IMG/VR virus record: IMGVR_UViG_3300034407_002866
Coordinates: 1-64,000 of that record
DNA: 64,000 nt
Origin: a virus
Direction: 5' to 3' (one strand)
Shown: piece after piece, positions 43,208 to 52,046 of the stretch
Layout: every line of letters begins with the position of its first letter
How positions within the stretch are numbered: position 1 is the stretch's first letter
Position numbers and translations under genes: made by a program
Notes under the pieces: generated by a model
The model's input: only the letters and a program-made list of their open reading frames with translations
Databases searched by the model: none
Told to the model about the DNA's origin: nothing

Positions 43208-43495
43208 TTATGCCCACCCTTTAAGATTTTTGTTTATTTCTGCAGTTGTTTCTTTTTCGCGGATAGAGTCACCGTAAAACTGGTCGTTAACAACAGCCAT
43301 GATGTCGCCACGGCACAAGCCAATGTCTTTTAATTCTCTATTTGAAAGGGAGGATAATTCTCTATATGATTGGCGTCTTAATGCACGCTTATACATAAAT
43401 TTGTCTAAAGCTACAAACAAGGCTTTGATTTTTTCAATTACTATTGATAACGTAATAAATTTATATAAAGATTGTGATTGAAGTGTGTGTGACAT
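43208..43495 (-). CDS. DUF1127-family protein
   Basis: A 95-residue protein. The core RRQSYRELSSLSNRELKDIG followed by LCRGDI is the DUF1127 (YjiS-like) motif, an Arg-rich helix-turn unit common in Alphaproteobacteria and found in small RNA-binding regulators there (for example CcaF1 of Rhodobacter). An unusually strong AAGGAGATG site precedes the ATG. In a phage it may rewire host RNA turnover; that is inference. Confidence 0.75.
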   Translation of the reverse strand: MSHTLQSQSLYKFITLSIVIEKIKALFVALDKFMYKRALRRQSYRELSSLSNRELKDIGLCRGDIMAVVNDQFYGDSIREKETTAEINKNLKGWA

Positions 43496-43626
43496 GTTGC
43501 ATCTCCTTAACGCATATGATTGTTTTTATTGAATTACAATTATATTTATTAAGGAAATGTAAAAATAAGGCTTAATTTGGGTTGCCAATTTGGTATAGAC
43601 GGTATTCACTAGTGTCAACCGTGACA

Positions 43627-44412
43627 TTATGTCGGGTTGTCTACCAATATAAGGTCAAACATTGCTGAACAAGTTTGACCACCCGATGCAGCAACAACAT
43701 CAATTTTAATATCTGTCTTTTCTTCAAACTTTAATGGTACTGGATATTCTACAATAACATTTTGACCGCCGGCAGCGTACGAAATACCTTTAACATTAAA
43801 TGTACCACCGAAAGGTCTTGCAAACAATGTATATTGTAACGAGGCATTGGTTGATGCTTTGTCAGAACCCATTTGAGTTTTGATTAGATACGCCGTTTTA
43901 CCTGCCGGCACAGTATAAACAGCCATAAGAGTTTGGCCTTTATCTTCAAGAATTTTTGCAGCTAAAGCGCCACCTTGATTGATAGTAACATCTGCATCGT
44001 TATTAGTATCTACCATACGAGCTCTAAATACTCGTGAAAATGTTTCAGTGGTTGTTCCACCAATAGTAGTCGTTACTGTTTGTGGTGCGTAGTCTGCGTC
44101 AAGACCTTGGATTTCAACTGATGCGCCACTGTTTTGAGTAGAAGTTACAGCTACAACACCGGCAGCTGGGTACGGATATGTTACTGCTGCTGAATTACCG
44201 TCCCAGATAGTTCCAGCTGTAACGTCTCCATCAGTTGCGCCAAATTTGTTAATATGGTCATAACCGTCAACGTCGCCCGCAGCAATTGGAATATTAGATG
44301 CAACTCCAAATGAGTTGATAATATTGCCGTCTTTATCTGCTAGAATAAATGCTTCAAATAAAGTTTTATTATTTTGTAAATACGCTTGAGTTAATTTGTT
44401 CCAAATAGCCAT
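43627..44412 (-). CDS. Virion structural protein
   Basis: A 261-residue protein from the ATG at 44412 (MAIWNKLTQAYL; TAATG overlap with the upstream stop). Ala/Thr/Gly-rich, beta-dominated (VEIQGLDADYAPQTVTTTIGG, AVYTVPAGKTAYLIKT), the look of T4-like structural or decoration proteins. Exact part of the virion unknown. Confidence 0.6.
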   Translation of the reverse strand: MAIWNKLTQAYLQNNKTLFEAFILADKDGNIINSFGVASNIPIAAGDVDGYDHINKFGATDGDVTAGTIWDGNSAAVTYPYPAAGVVAVTSTQNSGASVEIQGLDADYAPQTVTTTIGGTTTETFSRVFRARMVDTNNDADVTINQGGALAAKILEDKGQTLMAVYTVPAGKTAYLIKTQMGSDKASTNASLQYTLFARPFGGTFNVKGISYAAGGQNVIVEYPVPLKFEEKTDIKIDVVAASGGQTCSAMFDLILVDNPT

Positions 44413-45653
44413 TACTTTTGCCATCCCTTAATATATTTATCTGAAAAGTTTGCAGCTGAAAATTGTAAGCGGTCAACAAGTTTTAACGCATTCTTACCAT
44501 AACGATCAATTGCAACAAAACCTTCTTGCCCTGTAACTTCATAGCCTTTATTGGTTTTAAGTAGTGTTTTTAAGCCATCAACGTTTTCAAGTTTACGAAT
44601 AATTGTATGCTTTGCGTCAACGATTAGGTTATACATAGTAAATAAATTTTCAAGATCGCGCGGTTTGACTTTTTTGAAAAACATCATGGCATTATCTTTT
44701 TTAGCTTGCCAGGTTGCTTTACCTTTTGGCGATTTTTTACTATCAATTTCTTTATCGTAATAATCACTTAAGTATTTCTGAAAGCCTTTAACAAAAGTTT
44801 TTGGATTACCAATTCTTTCGCCGGCGCGAACTTTTGTATTGATGTAAGTATTGAGGCGCATATTAATATCATACTGAGATCCTGGCTTGAGAGCATCAAA
44901 TGTGTTTTTTGGAATTGTCTTAAGCAGTGAACCAATTTGAGATATTATTTTTGTAATATCAGCAGTCTCTTTTGCGGTAAATGTTGCATTGCCAGATTGA
45001 TCTTTGAATACTGCGTCTACTGACCAGACCGACGGGACTGTTTTAAGGCCGCTTGCAATCTCCTTTCCAAAATTTGCAGACATTTTTTCAAGGCTTGATC
45101 CTCGGTATACAGTATGCCAGACCACTCCGACCTTGGATCTGAGTATTGTTTTAGCAAGCTTTGATGATTTAGGTATCGCATAAACAATCGTATTAGGATG
45201 GAAAGTAATATGCGGTTCACCGTCAATCGTATCTTCTTTAATATCACTTTTTTCATATAAAAAATCGCCTTGTACTACACCTTTAATTCCTAGTTTTGAA
45301 AATTCATCTAACGCAATTTTTAGTTTTGCATTTAGCTCTGCCTTACCCACGGTATCAGCATCAATATCGGCGTGTGTTTTATATAGCTTTGGGTTCTTAT
45401 TAAAAATACCTTTTTTAGCTACAAAGAATTTTCCATCACTTGGATCGATGCCAGCAAATACTGCTGGTGCGCCATCCCACTTGACGCTAATATTGACGGG
45501 TGCTTTAGTATTACCTGCTAGCATATCTCTAATATCACGAAGATAGTTTATTACGTTTCGTGTACCAACAATGCCGCCATCAATAACAGCATCTTCTGCA
45601 TGTGTCATGTGCAGGTTCTTTTCTTCGGACAAAAACTTTTTAAAACGAATCAT
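44412..45653 (-). CDS. Head-tagged ATP-dependent ligase-like nucleotidyltransferase
   Basis: A 413-residue protein starting MIRFKKFLSEE (head tag, L-S-E). Ligase-like motifs: VKWDG at K58-G61 (KxDG, motif I, the Lys that takes AMP), FVAKKGIF near 80 and GVVQGDFLY later, and QEGFVAID at E377 with K391 behind it (motifs IV-V). This is the order of DNA/RNA ligases and capping enzymes. A nick-sealing role on injected DNA is an attractive inference. Confidence 0.6.
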   Translation of the reverse strand: MIRFKKFLSEEKNLHMTHAEDAVIDGGIVGTRNVINYLRDIRDMLAGNTKAPVNISVKWDGAPAVFAGIDPSDGKFFVAKKGIFNKNPKLYKTHADIDADTVGKAELNAKLKIALDEFSKLGIKGVVQGDFLYEKSDIKEDTIDGEPHITFHPNTIVYAIPKSSKLAKTILRSKVGVVWHTVYRGSSLEKMSANFGKEIASGLKTVPSVWSVDAVFKDQSGNATFTAKETADITKIISQIGSLLKTIPKNTFDALKPGSQYDINMRLNTYINTKVRAGERIGNPKTFVKGFQKYLSDYYDKEIDSKKSPKGKATWQAKKDNAMMFFKKVKPRDLENLFTMYNLIVDAKHTIIRKLENVDGLKTLLKTNKGYEVTGQEGFVAIDRYGKNALKLVDRLQFSAANFSDKYIKGWQK

Positions 45654-45656
45654 TTA

Positions 45657-46952
45657 TTAAATTCCATTAAATTTGATAGCAAGATTAAAACCTTGAGCAA
45701 TTTTATTTTCAGGTGGAGATTTGTTCGAACGAACTGACATATTCATCGTTAGCTTTTCGCTACCACCAGCGTTTAATTCAATAAACCAATTTTGTTTAGA
45801 TGAGGTAGACTTATATGCTTTAACAGTTTTTACCCTCGGCAAAAATGCTCCTAGATCATCTTCGTCTGTAACCATTTTATACTTATTACCAAATGCTTTA
45901 ACGACAACTAAAGGTACGTTTTTGTCTTTTTTAAGTACTTGTTTTTGTATATAATCAATAGCTTTAGATTTATTCTTATTTACTGCACTTATAATACCAT
46001 CGCGTATAAGATCAAGCATTTGGTCGTACATACTTTCGTATTCTCTAGAATTCTTTTTCTTAAATTCTGTAATAATTTTAATTGAATTTCGTTTCTTTCC
46101 TCTCGAGTCCCAATCAAAAGGTAACCCAAGTTTTGAATGTACTTTGTTAAATATTAGTTTCTGTAGATCTGATTTTTCACGTGCATACGAAAAATCATCA
46201 AAGAATTTATTCACGTAAGTATTTAATTGAGGTTCAGCGGTTTTTTCACCACCAGCTTTAAGCGATACGCCAAGCATATTTTTATTTTTAAACTTGATGA
46301 ATAAATCACCTTTATGAGACGCAGGTATGCCGGTTGGCTTCGCTCGATAACCCCAAAACACTTGTTGAATAGGAGATTGTTTGTTTAAATCATTAAGATA
46401 GTCTAAAATAGCTAAAGCGTTTTCCATTTTTTCAGAATATTTTGAAGACGTTGGCATTTGTTCGATAAATTGTTTACCGGCTTCTGCGTCTCTACTATTT
46501 ACATATACGCCATATTTGTTTCCATCGGCTTCAGATATAAAATCATATAGGTCGTTTATGTTTGAAAACTTTTTCTTTGACATAAATGCTAGAGAAGGAA
46601 CCAACTCCGTAATCGTTGAATTAAGAGTAGTCTCTGACATGCCCCCTGACGTTGGCTTAAATGTAATTTGAACCTTTTTAGATCCAAGCTTTACGATAGT
46701 AGAACCGACGGACCCGCCGGATGTGCTTAGTTCGTAATCTATGTTTGCTTTATCTAATTTTTGTTCTATATTTTTCTTGACAGAGTCACGATCATTTTTC
46801 TGAGAACGAACGACCAATACTGTTTTGTTATTTGTTGTACTCTTTACGGTGTAAGTATATGGCTGAATGGCTGCATCAAATCTAGCCTTGTCTTGCTGAG
46901 ACACAAAAAGCATTTCACTGTTCTCTCTTAAATATTTTTTAAACGAAATCAT
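45657..46952 (-). CDS. Head-tagged PD-(D/E)xK nuclease-like protein
   Basis: A 431-residue protein starting MISFKKYLRE (head tag, L-R-E). HKGDLFIKF and LGVSLKAGG (D216 ... S230-L-K232) look like the core of a PD-(D/E)xK nuclease in its D...SxK form. The rest is not recognised. A TATAAATA promoter lies 32 nt upstream, so it is probably a late, packaged protein. It neighbours the tagged ligase-like gene. Confidence 0.5.
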   Translation of the reverse strand: MISFKKYLRENSEMLFVSQQDKARFDAAIQPYTYTVKSTTNNKTVLVVRSQKNDRDSVKKNIEQKLDKANIDYELSTSGGSVGSTIVKLGSKKVQITFKPTSGGMSETTLNSTITELVPSLAFMSKKKFSNINDLYDFISEADGNKYGVYVNSRDAEAGKQFIEQMPTSSKYSEKMENALAILDYLNDLNKQSPIQQVFWGYRAKPTGIPASHKGDLFIKFKNKNMLGVSLKAGGEKTAEPQLNTYVNKFFDDFSYAREKSDLQKLIFNKVHSKLGLPFDWDSRGKKRNSIKIITEFKKKNSREYESMYDQMLDLIRDGIISAVNKNKSKAIDYIQKQVLKKDKNVPLVVVKAFGNKYKMVTDEDDLGAFLPRVKTVKAYKSTSSKQNWFIELNAGGSEKLTMNMSVRSNKSPPENKIAQGFNLAIKFNGI

Positions 46953-46983
46953 ACATATTCTCTTGTATAGGATTAATTTAAAC

Positions 46984-46991
46984 TATTTATA
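46984..46991 (-). promoter_or_regulatory. T4-like late promoter TATAAATA
   Basis: TATAAATA 32 nt before the gene at 45657-46952; it would drive both tagged enzymes and the structural protein. Confidence 0.6.
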
Positions 46992-47011
46992 AAATAACAT
47001 GCTTTAGGCGC

Positions 47012-47203
47012 TTATTGTAAATTGGTAGAAATATTTTTTTTCGAAAAAAACAATGGAGTCCATCCTTGAAACCCAAATCCTAAATTTAATTTTCTGCAAG
47101 TAACTCTTGCATTTTTATAGTCTGTTCCAACTTGAATTAAAGTACCACTATCTATTTCCAAAATGCTGTATTGGTTTTCGTTTTTCTTTAATGAATAACT
47201 CAT
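47012..47203 (-). CDS. Hypothetical protein
   Basis: A 63-residue beta-rich small protein (YSILEIDSGTLIQVGTDYKNA). Overlaps the helicase stop by 4 nt. Function unknown. Confidence 0.5.
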   Translation of the reverse strand: MSYSLKKNENQYSILEIDSGTLIQVGTDYKNARVTCRKLNLGFGFQGWTPLFFSKKNISTNLQ

Positions 47204-48630
47204 TGTAATTCTCCTACTTCAAACAAACTTTTCTTTTTATTTTTGGAACCCATGTCCCACTGTTCTCCAAACGAAGACTTATCAAATGTCGGGCGAGGAT
47301 CATTACCGCCTTTACCATTTGAAGACTCGGATTGAATAGTATCTTGAGCACGCTCTTCAAGATTGAACAATTTCATTTTTGCTCTTTCAATCCCTACAAC
47401 AAATCTACGATAATAGCCTAAATCTCCATAGCGATTTTTAAGTTGTTTAATCATAAGCTGTCCGCGTTGATCTAATTCTTCTGATGTGATAAGACCGAGG
47501 ATAAGGTCCGCGGTGTGAGTAATACCCATAGACTCAGAGGTGTTCGTAAGATCAACATCAGAGTTTCCATAACCATCTCGATTAAACTGAGAGGAGGTAA
47601 CAATAGCCATGTCAAATTCCATGGCAAGACCGCGAATTTCTTCAGCGATTGATTTAACAAGTGTATAAGAGTTTGCCGCGGCCGCGCCTTTTACTCTCGC
47701 TGATGCACAAATGTTAAGATAGTCAATAAACACAATATCTGGAATAAAGTTCTTTTTCATACGCATTTCGTTGAGGAGATGGCGGAAGTGGCCGGAGTGC
47801 GCAGAACCTGTTGGGTACTCTTTAATAACCAATTTTCCAGGAGTCTTACTTTTATAACGATCCATTCTTTTTTCAAATACGTTAAGAGGAACTTCCTTAA
47901 CTTCGTCAAGAGTAATATTCATAATGTTTGCATCAATACGCCGAGCAACTTCTTCTTCCGCCAATTCCATTGTAACGTATAGAACATTCTTGCCGTGCAT
48001 TAGACTCGATGCGGCCATGTGACATTTAACGAGGGACTTACCACCACCAGTTGTTGCCAAAAGAACTGACATAGATTTACGAGGTAATCCACCTTTTGTA
48101 ATAGTATTTAGGATGTCGATATCAAACGGAATGCGTTCTTCTTTACGATGGTAATACTCGTGCCTAGACTCAAAATCTTCAAGAAAGTCGTGGCCAATAT
48201 GTGTATCGAAACTAATGCCAAGCGAATCAGAAAGAATTCCTGGAATTGCTCCTTTATCGTTTTCTTTATCTTGACCGTCGAGAATAAGAATAGCCTTACG
48301 AATTGAATTATAAAGATCTTTATTCTGGCAAAACTTTTCAGTTTCATCTACAAGAAACGTTTCATTTGTATTATCGTCTGTCTTTAATTCATCAATTAAA
48401 TTCGTGACTTCTTTATATGCGCTTTCATTTAGATCTTTACGTTTATCTATTGAAATTTTAAGAGCTTCGATTGATGGCGGCTCTTTATATTCGTTCATAT
48501 AGTCCGAATATGTTGAAAAGATTTTACGAAGACTATTATCATCGAAATATTCTTCCTTAATGTAAGGAAATACTCTTCTGCAATATTCTTCGTTGTAAAT
48601 CAAATTAGATAATATTGTTTTTTCAATCAT
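47200..48630 (-). CDS. 41: Replicative DNA helicase, DnaB/T4 gp41-like
   Basis: A 476-residue protein from the ATG at 48630 (MIEKTILSNLIYNEEY). N-terminal helical domain, then a RecA-like motor: Walker A ATTGGGKS at about 192-199, VTMELAEEEVARRIDAN, IVFIDYLNI (Walker B), VTSSQFNRDGY and ELDQRGQLMIKQLKNRYGD, as in DnaB-type hexameric helicases. It unwinds at the fork with the gp61-like primase and gp59-like loader. The longer frame to 48672 would run towards the promoter. Confidence 0.9.
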   Translation of the reverse strand: MIEKTILSNLIYNEEYCRRVFPYIKEEYFDDNSLRKIFSTYSDYMNEYKEPPSIEALKISIDKRKDLNESAYKEVTNLIDELKTDDNTNETFLVDETEKFCQNKDLYNSIRKAILILDGQDKENDKGAIPGILSDSLGISFDTHIGHDFLEDFESRHEYYHRKEERIPFDIDILNTITKGGLPRKSMSVLLATTGGGKSLVKCHMAASSLMHGKNVLYVTMELAEEEVARRIDANIMNITLDEVKEVPLNVFEKRMDRYKSKTPGKLVIKEYPTGSAHSGHFRHLLNEMRMKKNFIPDIVFIDYLNICASARVKGAAAANSYTLVKSIAEEIRGLAMEFDMAIVTSSQFNRDGYGNSDVDLTNTSESMGITHTADLILGLITSEELDQRGQLMIKQLKNRYGDLGYYRRFVVGIERAKMKLFNLEERAQDTIQSESSNGKGGNDPRPTFDKSSFGEQWDMGSKNKKKSLFEVGELQ

Positions 48631-48704
48631 ACAAATTTTTCCATTGTTAAGATGAGTAATGGCACCAATCACAGATCAATGCCATCACCTTTGTAATTAA
48701 TTTT

Positions 48705-48733
48705 AATATATCACTATATCATAGAATTGTCAA
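48705..48733 (-). promoter_or_regulatory. Sigma70-type early promoter before helicase
   Basis: TTGACA (48733-48728), 17-nt spacer, TATATT (48710-48705). Confidence 0.8.
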
Positions 48734-48736
48734 CAA

Positions 48737-49843
48737 TTAAATTAGATCATCTTCGCTATCAGCTTCTGCCAAATCGTCCAATGCCTTTGATCTGCTATTA
48801 CCATCATCTTCACGCATAATACTACCAGATGCACCGATTGTAAAGCGATCGTGAACGTAGGCTTTGAAATCAGTTTTTTCAAACATCATATTCCAAAAAT
48901 CACCATTATCATTTACTTCCTTAGCTCGCATTAGTTTTGCCGAAAGTATTTCACCAGTTGCTGGATCTACTGCTTCATACCAACCAACCTTTGGTTTACG
49001 TAGATATCCACCTTTTTCAGCAACGTCCATCAAACCTGACCATTTAACAATACCGCCTTCCCAAGATACGGAAATTGGAATTTTGGATTTTTCCTTAACG
49101 TGTCGAGATTTTTCAATATTAATAACAAAGTGATAACCTTGGATTTCAGTGCCAACTTTATCTTGTTGGCGACCAACAATCCAAATGGCATCAGCTGAAT
49201 AATAGATGCCTGTACCACCTGATACGATTGCCTTTGGGAACAGACCGATCTCTTGATACGTGTGGTTGACAGCAATCAATGGAATATCTTTAAGATTAAG
49301 ATGTGGTGTTACAATACGGAACAAAGATTTCAGAGCCTTTGCGCGAGACATATCGGCAACTGATTTTTCGTTCATTGCGTCCTCAACTTCTTTCTTTGAA
49401 GCAAGGTTACCAACGGAGTCAATGATAATACATACATGATCTTTTTTATCAATTGCATCGAGTTGGCTTGCAATGTCAAATTTAAGTTCTTCAACATTAG
49501 TAATTGGTGTATGGACTACTCGATCCATGTCAATACCAAACGACTCAAAATATGCTTGTGGTGTACCAAATTCTGAATCATAAAACAGTAAAATTGCATC
49601 TTCATATTTGTTCATATATGCAGCTGCTGTTAATAGTGCAAACGCAGACTTAAAGTGTTTAGACGGACCAGCCAAAACCAAAAGGCCTGGGGATAATCCT
49701 CCATCGATGTCACCAGAAAGGGCCACATTTACCATAGGAACAGGCGTTGGTGCCATTTCTTTTTTACCAAAAACTTTTGACTCTGTTAATTGAGCTGTAA
49801 GTTTAATAGTAGAGTTTTTCACAAGTTTGTCGAGTAGACTCAT
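48737..49843 (-). CDS. uvsX: UvsX-like RecA recombinase
   Basis: A 368-residue RecA-family protein: Walker A AGPSKHFKS at about 58-66, LLFYDSEFGTP, CIIIDSVGNL (Walker B), and IAVNHTYQEIGLF. The C-terminus is acidic (ADSEDDLI). UvsX drives strand exchange in recombination-dependent replication and repair with gp32. Confidence 0.9.
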   Translation of the reverse strand: MSLLDKLVKNSTIKLTAQLTESKVFGKKEMAPTPVPMVNVALSGDIDGGLSPGLLVLAGPSKHFKSAFALLTAAAYMNKYEDAILLFYDSEFGTPQAYFESFGIDMDRVVHTPITNVEELKFDIASQLDAIDKKDHVCIIIDSVGNLASKKEVEDAMNEKSVADMSRAKALKSLFRIVTPHLNLKDIPLIAVNHTYQEIGLFPKAIVSGGTGIYYSADAIWIVGRQQDKVGTEIQGYHFVINIEKSRHVKEKSKIPISVSWEGGIVKWSGLMDVAEKGGYLRKPKVGWYEAVDPATGEILSAKLMRAKEVNDNGDFWNMMFEKTDFKAYVHDRFTIGASGSIMREDDGNSRSKALDDLAEADSEDDLI

Positions 49844-49844
49844 A

Positions 49845-50171
49845 TTATTTTCCTTCTACGATTGAAAGTAGTTTACCCTGATAAGATTCAATTTTAGAAA
49901 CTCGGTCAGGCCAATAGATTGTTGATTTGTCTGGATTTTTGCAAAGATTATTAAGAAATGGTACAATAGATTTATATAAAAGTTCTAATCTATATTCTAA
50001 ATCATCTGCTGCCAATTTAGCATCAACTAATTGATCCTCAAGTGTTTGTTTTTCAGAACTTACTTGCTGAATAGTTTCTTCGGCGGCAAGTTCCTTTTCT
50101 TGCAGCTCTTCGTCTATAAAAGTAAATCCGAAGTCAAAATCCAAAACTTCTTCGTATATTTTGTTAGCCAT
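49845..50171 (-). CDS. Conserved phage protein between UvsX and gp32
   Basis: A 108-residue acidic coiled-coil protein (MANKIYEEVLDFDFGFTFID). Found in T4-like marine phages at this place; no known function. AGGAGG precedes its ATG. Confidence 0.6.
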   Translation of the reverse strand: MANKIYEEVLDFDFGFTFIDEELQEKELAAEETIQQVSSEKQTLEDQLVDAKLAADDLEYRLELLYKSIVPFLNNLCKNPDKSTIYWPDRVSKIESYQGKLLSIVEGK

Positions 50172-50190
50172 GTTTACCTCCTGGATGTAA

Positions 50191-50210
50191 GAAGGGGCCG
50201 AAGCCCCTTC
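50191..50210 (-). other. Stable UUCG hairpin after gp32
   Basis: GAAGGGGC-UUCG-GCCCCUUC: an 8-bp stem with a UUCG tetraloop right after the gp32 stop, without a U-run. It likely guards or partly ends the gene 32 message. Confidence 0.65.
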
Positions 50211-50216
50211 TCTTTG

Positions 50217-51155
50217 TTAACCTTTAACGAGGTCTCTAAACATTGCAAGATCTTCATCGTCATCGCTGATATCGTCAGACTGTGATGTCTGCGGGGAAGA
50301 TGTTTCTTCTTTCATCGTAGGGGCGTCGTCGCTTTTTCCAAACTTGCTCATATCGAGCTCGTTATCCGTTTCATCTTCTGCTGTGCTCGTTGACAGCGGA
50401 GAGTCTCCTGTTAAATTTAAAACACGATATAGTTTTGCTTTAAGATCTCCATAGGATTTGAAGTTCTTTTCGTCAACGAGTTCTTGGAGTGCGTGTTGCT
50501 GTTTCCAAACTCCTTCGAGTTTATCATCATCCTCGAAGAGTGGAGACGGACCGTCGAACTCTGACTTGTCGTAATTTGGGTAACCTTCAAACTGACGAAT
50601 TTTCAAACGAAAGTTTGCGCCTTCCCAAAAGTCAAACGGATTGATTGGGTTTTCGTCTTCAAAGGATGGGTTCATCAAATCGTTGAGCTTGTCAAAGATT
50701 TTCTTACCAAACTGATACATAAAGACCTTGCCTTCGTTCTCAGGGTTACCGCTATCCTTAACTACATAAATGTTCGATACGTATTTAAGGCGGCGTTTCT
50801 GTTTACGAGCTTGTTCTTTATCTGCGTCAACACCACTGTTCCAGAGTTTGGAGTTAAATTCTGAAACTGGATCATCTTTTCCGATAGTTGTGAGTGAGTT
50901 CTCGATATACCACAAACCGGTTGGACCTTGAAATCCATGGTCCCAGAGTCTGACGAATGGCATTTCTTCTCCTGATGTAGGAGGAAGAAAGCGAATGATG
51001 GCGAAGCCGTTACCTGCCTTATCACGGGTTGGTTTCCAAAATTTACCTTCGTTGGGATCTGAATAGCTCTTTGTTGCGATTTGTGAGAGCTGTGAGTTCA
51101 ACTTATCGAGTGAAGATGAACGGTTCTTTTTAAGTGCATCAAATGACATTGTCAT
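50217..51155 (-). CDS. 32: Single-stranded DNA-binding protein, T4 gp32-like
   Basis: A 312-residue gp32-like protein from the ATG at 51155 (AGGAG site 8 nt upstream). It has FDALKKNRSSSLDKL (LAST-like basic start), FWKPTRDKAGNGFAIIRFLPP, IYVVKDSGNPENEGKVFMYQFGKKI, FDFWEGANFRLKIRQ, and an acidic C-terminal tail (SDDISDDDEDLAMF). T4 gp32 has a His/Cys zinc site; this protein has no cysteine, so that site is lost. It coats ssDNA and organises the replisome. Confidence 0.9.
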   Translation of the reverse strand: MTMSFDALKKNRSSSLDKLNSQLSQIATKSYSDPNEGKFWKPTRDKAGNGFAIIRFLPPTSGEEMPFVRLWDHGFQGPTGLWYIENSLTTIGKDDPVSEFNSKLWNSGVDADKEQARKQKRRLKYVSNIYVVKDSGNPENEGKVFMYQFGKKIFDKLNDLMNPSFEDENPINPFDFWEGANFRLKIRQFEGYPNYDKSEFDGPSPLFEDDDKLEGVWKQQHALQELVDEKNFKSYGDLKAKLYRVLNLTGDSPLSTSTAEDETDNELDMSKFGKSDDAPTMKEETSSPQTSQSDDISDDDEDLAMFRDLVKG

Positions 51156-51230
51156 ATTTGTGTCTCCTAGTTTTGCGTTATATAGCATTGGTTTATATTG
51201 CGATGTATATTGTGGATTTATTCCACCATC

Positions 51231-51238
51231 TATTTATA
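51231..51238 (-). promoter_or_regulatory. Possible late promoter TATAAATA before gene 32
   Basis: TATAAATA on the minus strand, 76 nt before the gp32 start. The distance is long, so this is weaker than the others. Confidence 0.4.
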
Positions 51239-51835
51239 TTAAAAAAAGTACTCTTTAGTGATTGCAGAAAACTTTTTTTGGTCTATTTCCAAGAATGGAT
51301 AATATTTCTTGGATAATCTTATTATATCACGTGCAACGAATTTGTCAACTACTTTTTCTTCCCAGTAGTCATAAACATTAGAAATCTTTGAAAGTATAGT
51401 AAAAGTTTCAATAGATATTTCCTTTTGAAAATACATAGTCATAACATATGGATGCTGACCGTCAATGACGGATAGATTGTCATGATAATTGTCCTTGAGT
51501 TTATGCAGATCCATTTTATACAAATATGACAAAGAGTCCATCTTTTTTTCCCATTCGTTATAGATTTCTTCTCCGCGTTCTTCAACTATTTCACGAATCC
51601 ATGCTTTAGGATTTCGAACAAGGTTAGCAATAAGAATCTTGAGTGGATCTTTTTTCTTTGATAGCTTATAGAAAAAAAATGCATCGTTTCGAGTTTGGAA
51701 TTTATCAAAGGAAGCACGGATCTTACCGTTATATTTGTGATAATCGTAACCGTCTGTATCAAAATGCTTTTTGAGTGCTAAGTAGTTCACATAGACTCGA
51801 AACGATGCTTCATTAGCATAGTTTAGTGACGTCAT
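51239..51835 (-). CDS. 59: Helicase loader, T4 gp59-like
   Basis: A 198-residue basic, all-helical protein with the gp59-like layout: VYVNYLALKKHFDTDGYDYHKYNGK near the start, FQTRNDAFFFYKLSKK, LIANLVRNPKAWI, and later WEEKVVDKFV and YPFL. gp59 loads gp41 on gp32-coated forks. Position between gp32 and the gp33-like gene matches T4-like order. Confidence 0.8.
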   Translation of the reverse strand: MTSLNYANEASFRVYVNYLALKKHFDTDGYDYHKYNGKIRASFDKFQTRNDAFFFYKLSKKKDPLKILIANLVRNPKAWIREIVEERGEEIYNEWEKKMDSLSYLYKMDLHKLKDNYHDNLSVIDGQHPYVMTMYFQKEISIETFTILSKISNVYDYWEEKVVDKFVARDIIRLSKKYYPFLEIDQKKFSAITKEYFF

Positions 51836-52046
51836 TTTCTTCCTTTTTTACTAGTCTTAATTCTAAAGCTTCGGTTTTTATTTTTTGCTTTATAATTGTG
51901 GACTTTTTAACTATATTTGCTACTGTTTCAATTTCAAGGTTGTTTTCTTTAGCATAGGTAACAAGAGCATCAATATAAGTTGCTCCTTTTGTTAATTTAT
52001 CTTGAATAGCCATATGAATTTTTTCAGGGGTTTTAGTTTCTATCAT
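51813..52046 (-). CDS. 33: Late transcription co-activator, T4 gp33-like
   Basis: A 77-residue acidic/helical protein: KIHMAIQDKLTKGATYIDALVTYAKENNLEIETVA, a pattern shared by gp33-like proteins of T4-type phages. gp33 links the sliding clamp and RNA polymerase at TATAAATA late promoters, which occur in this window. Overlaps the gp59-like start. Confidence 0.65.
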   Translation of the reverse strand: MIETKTPEKIHMAIQDKLTKGATYIDALVTYAKENNLEIETVANIVKKSTIIKQKIKTEALELRLVKKEENDVTKLC

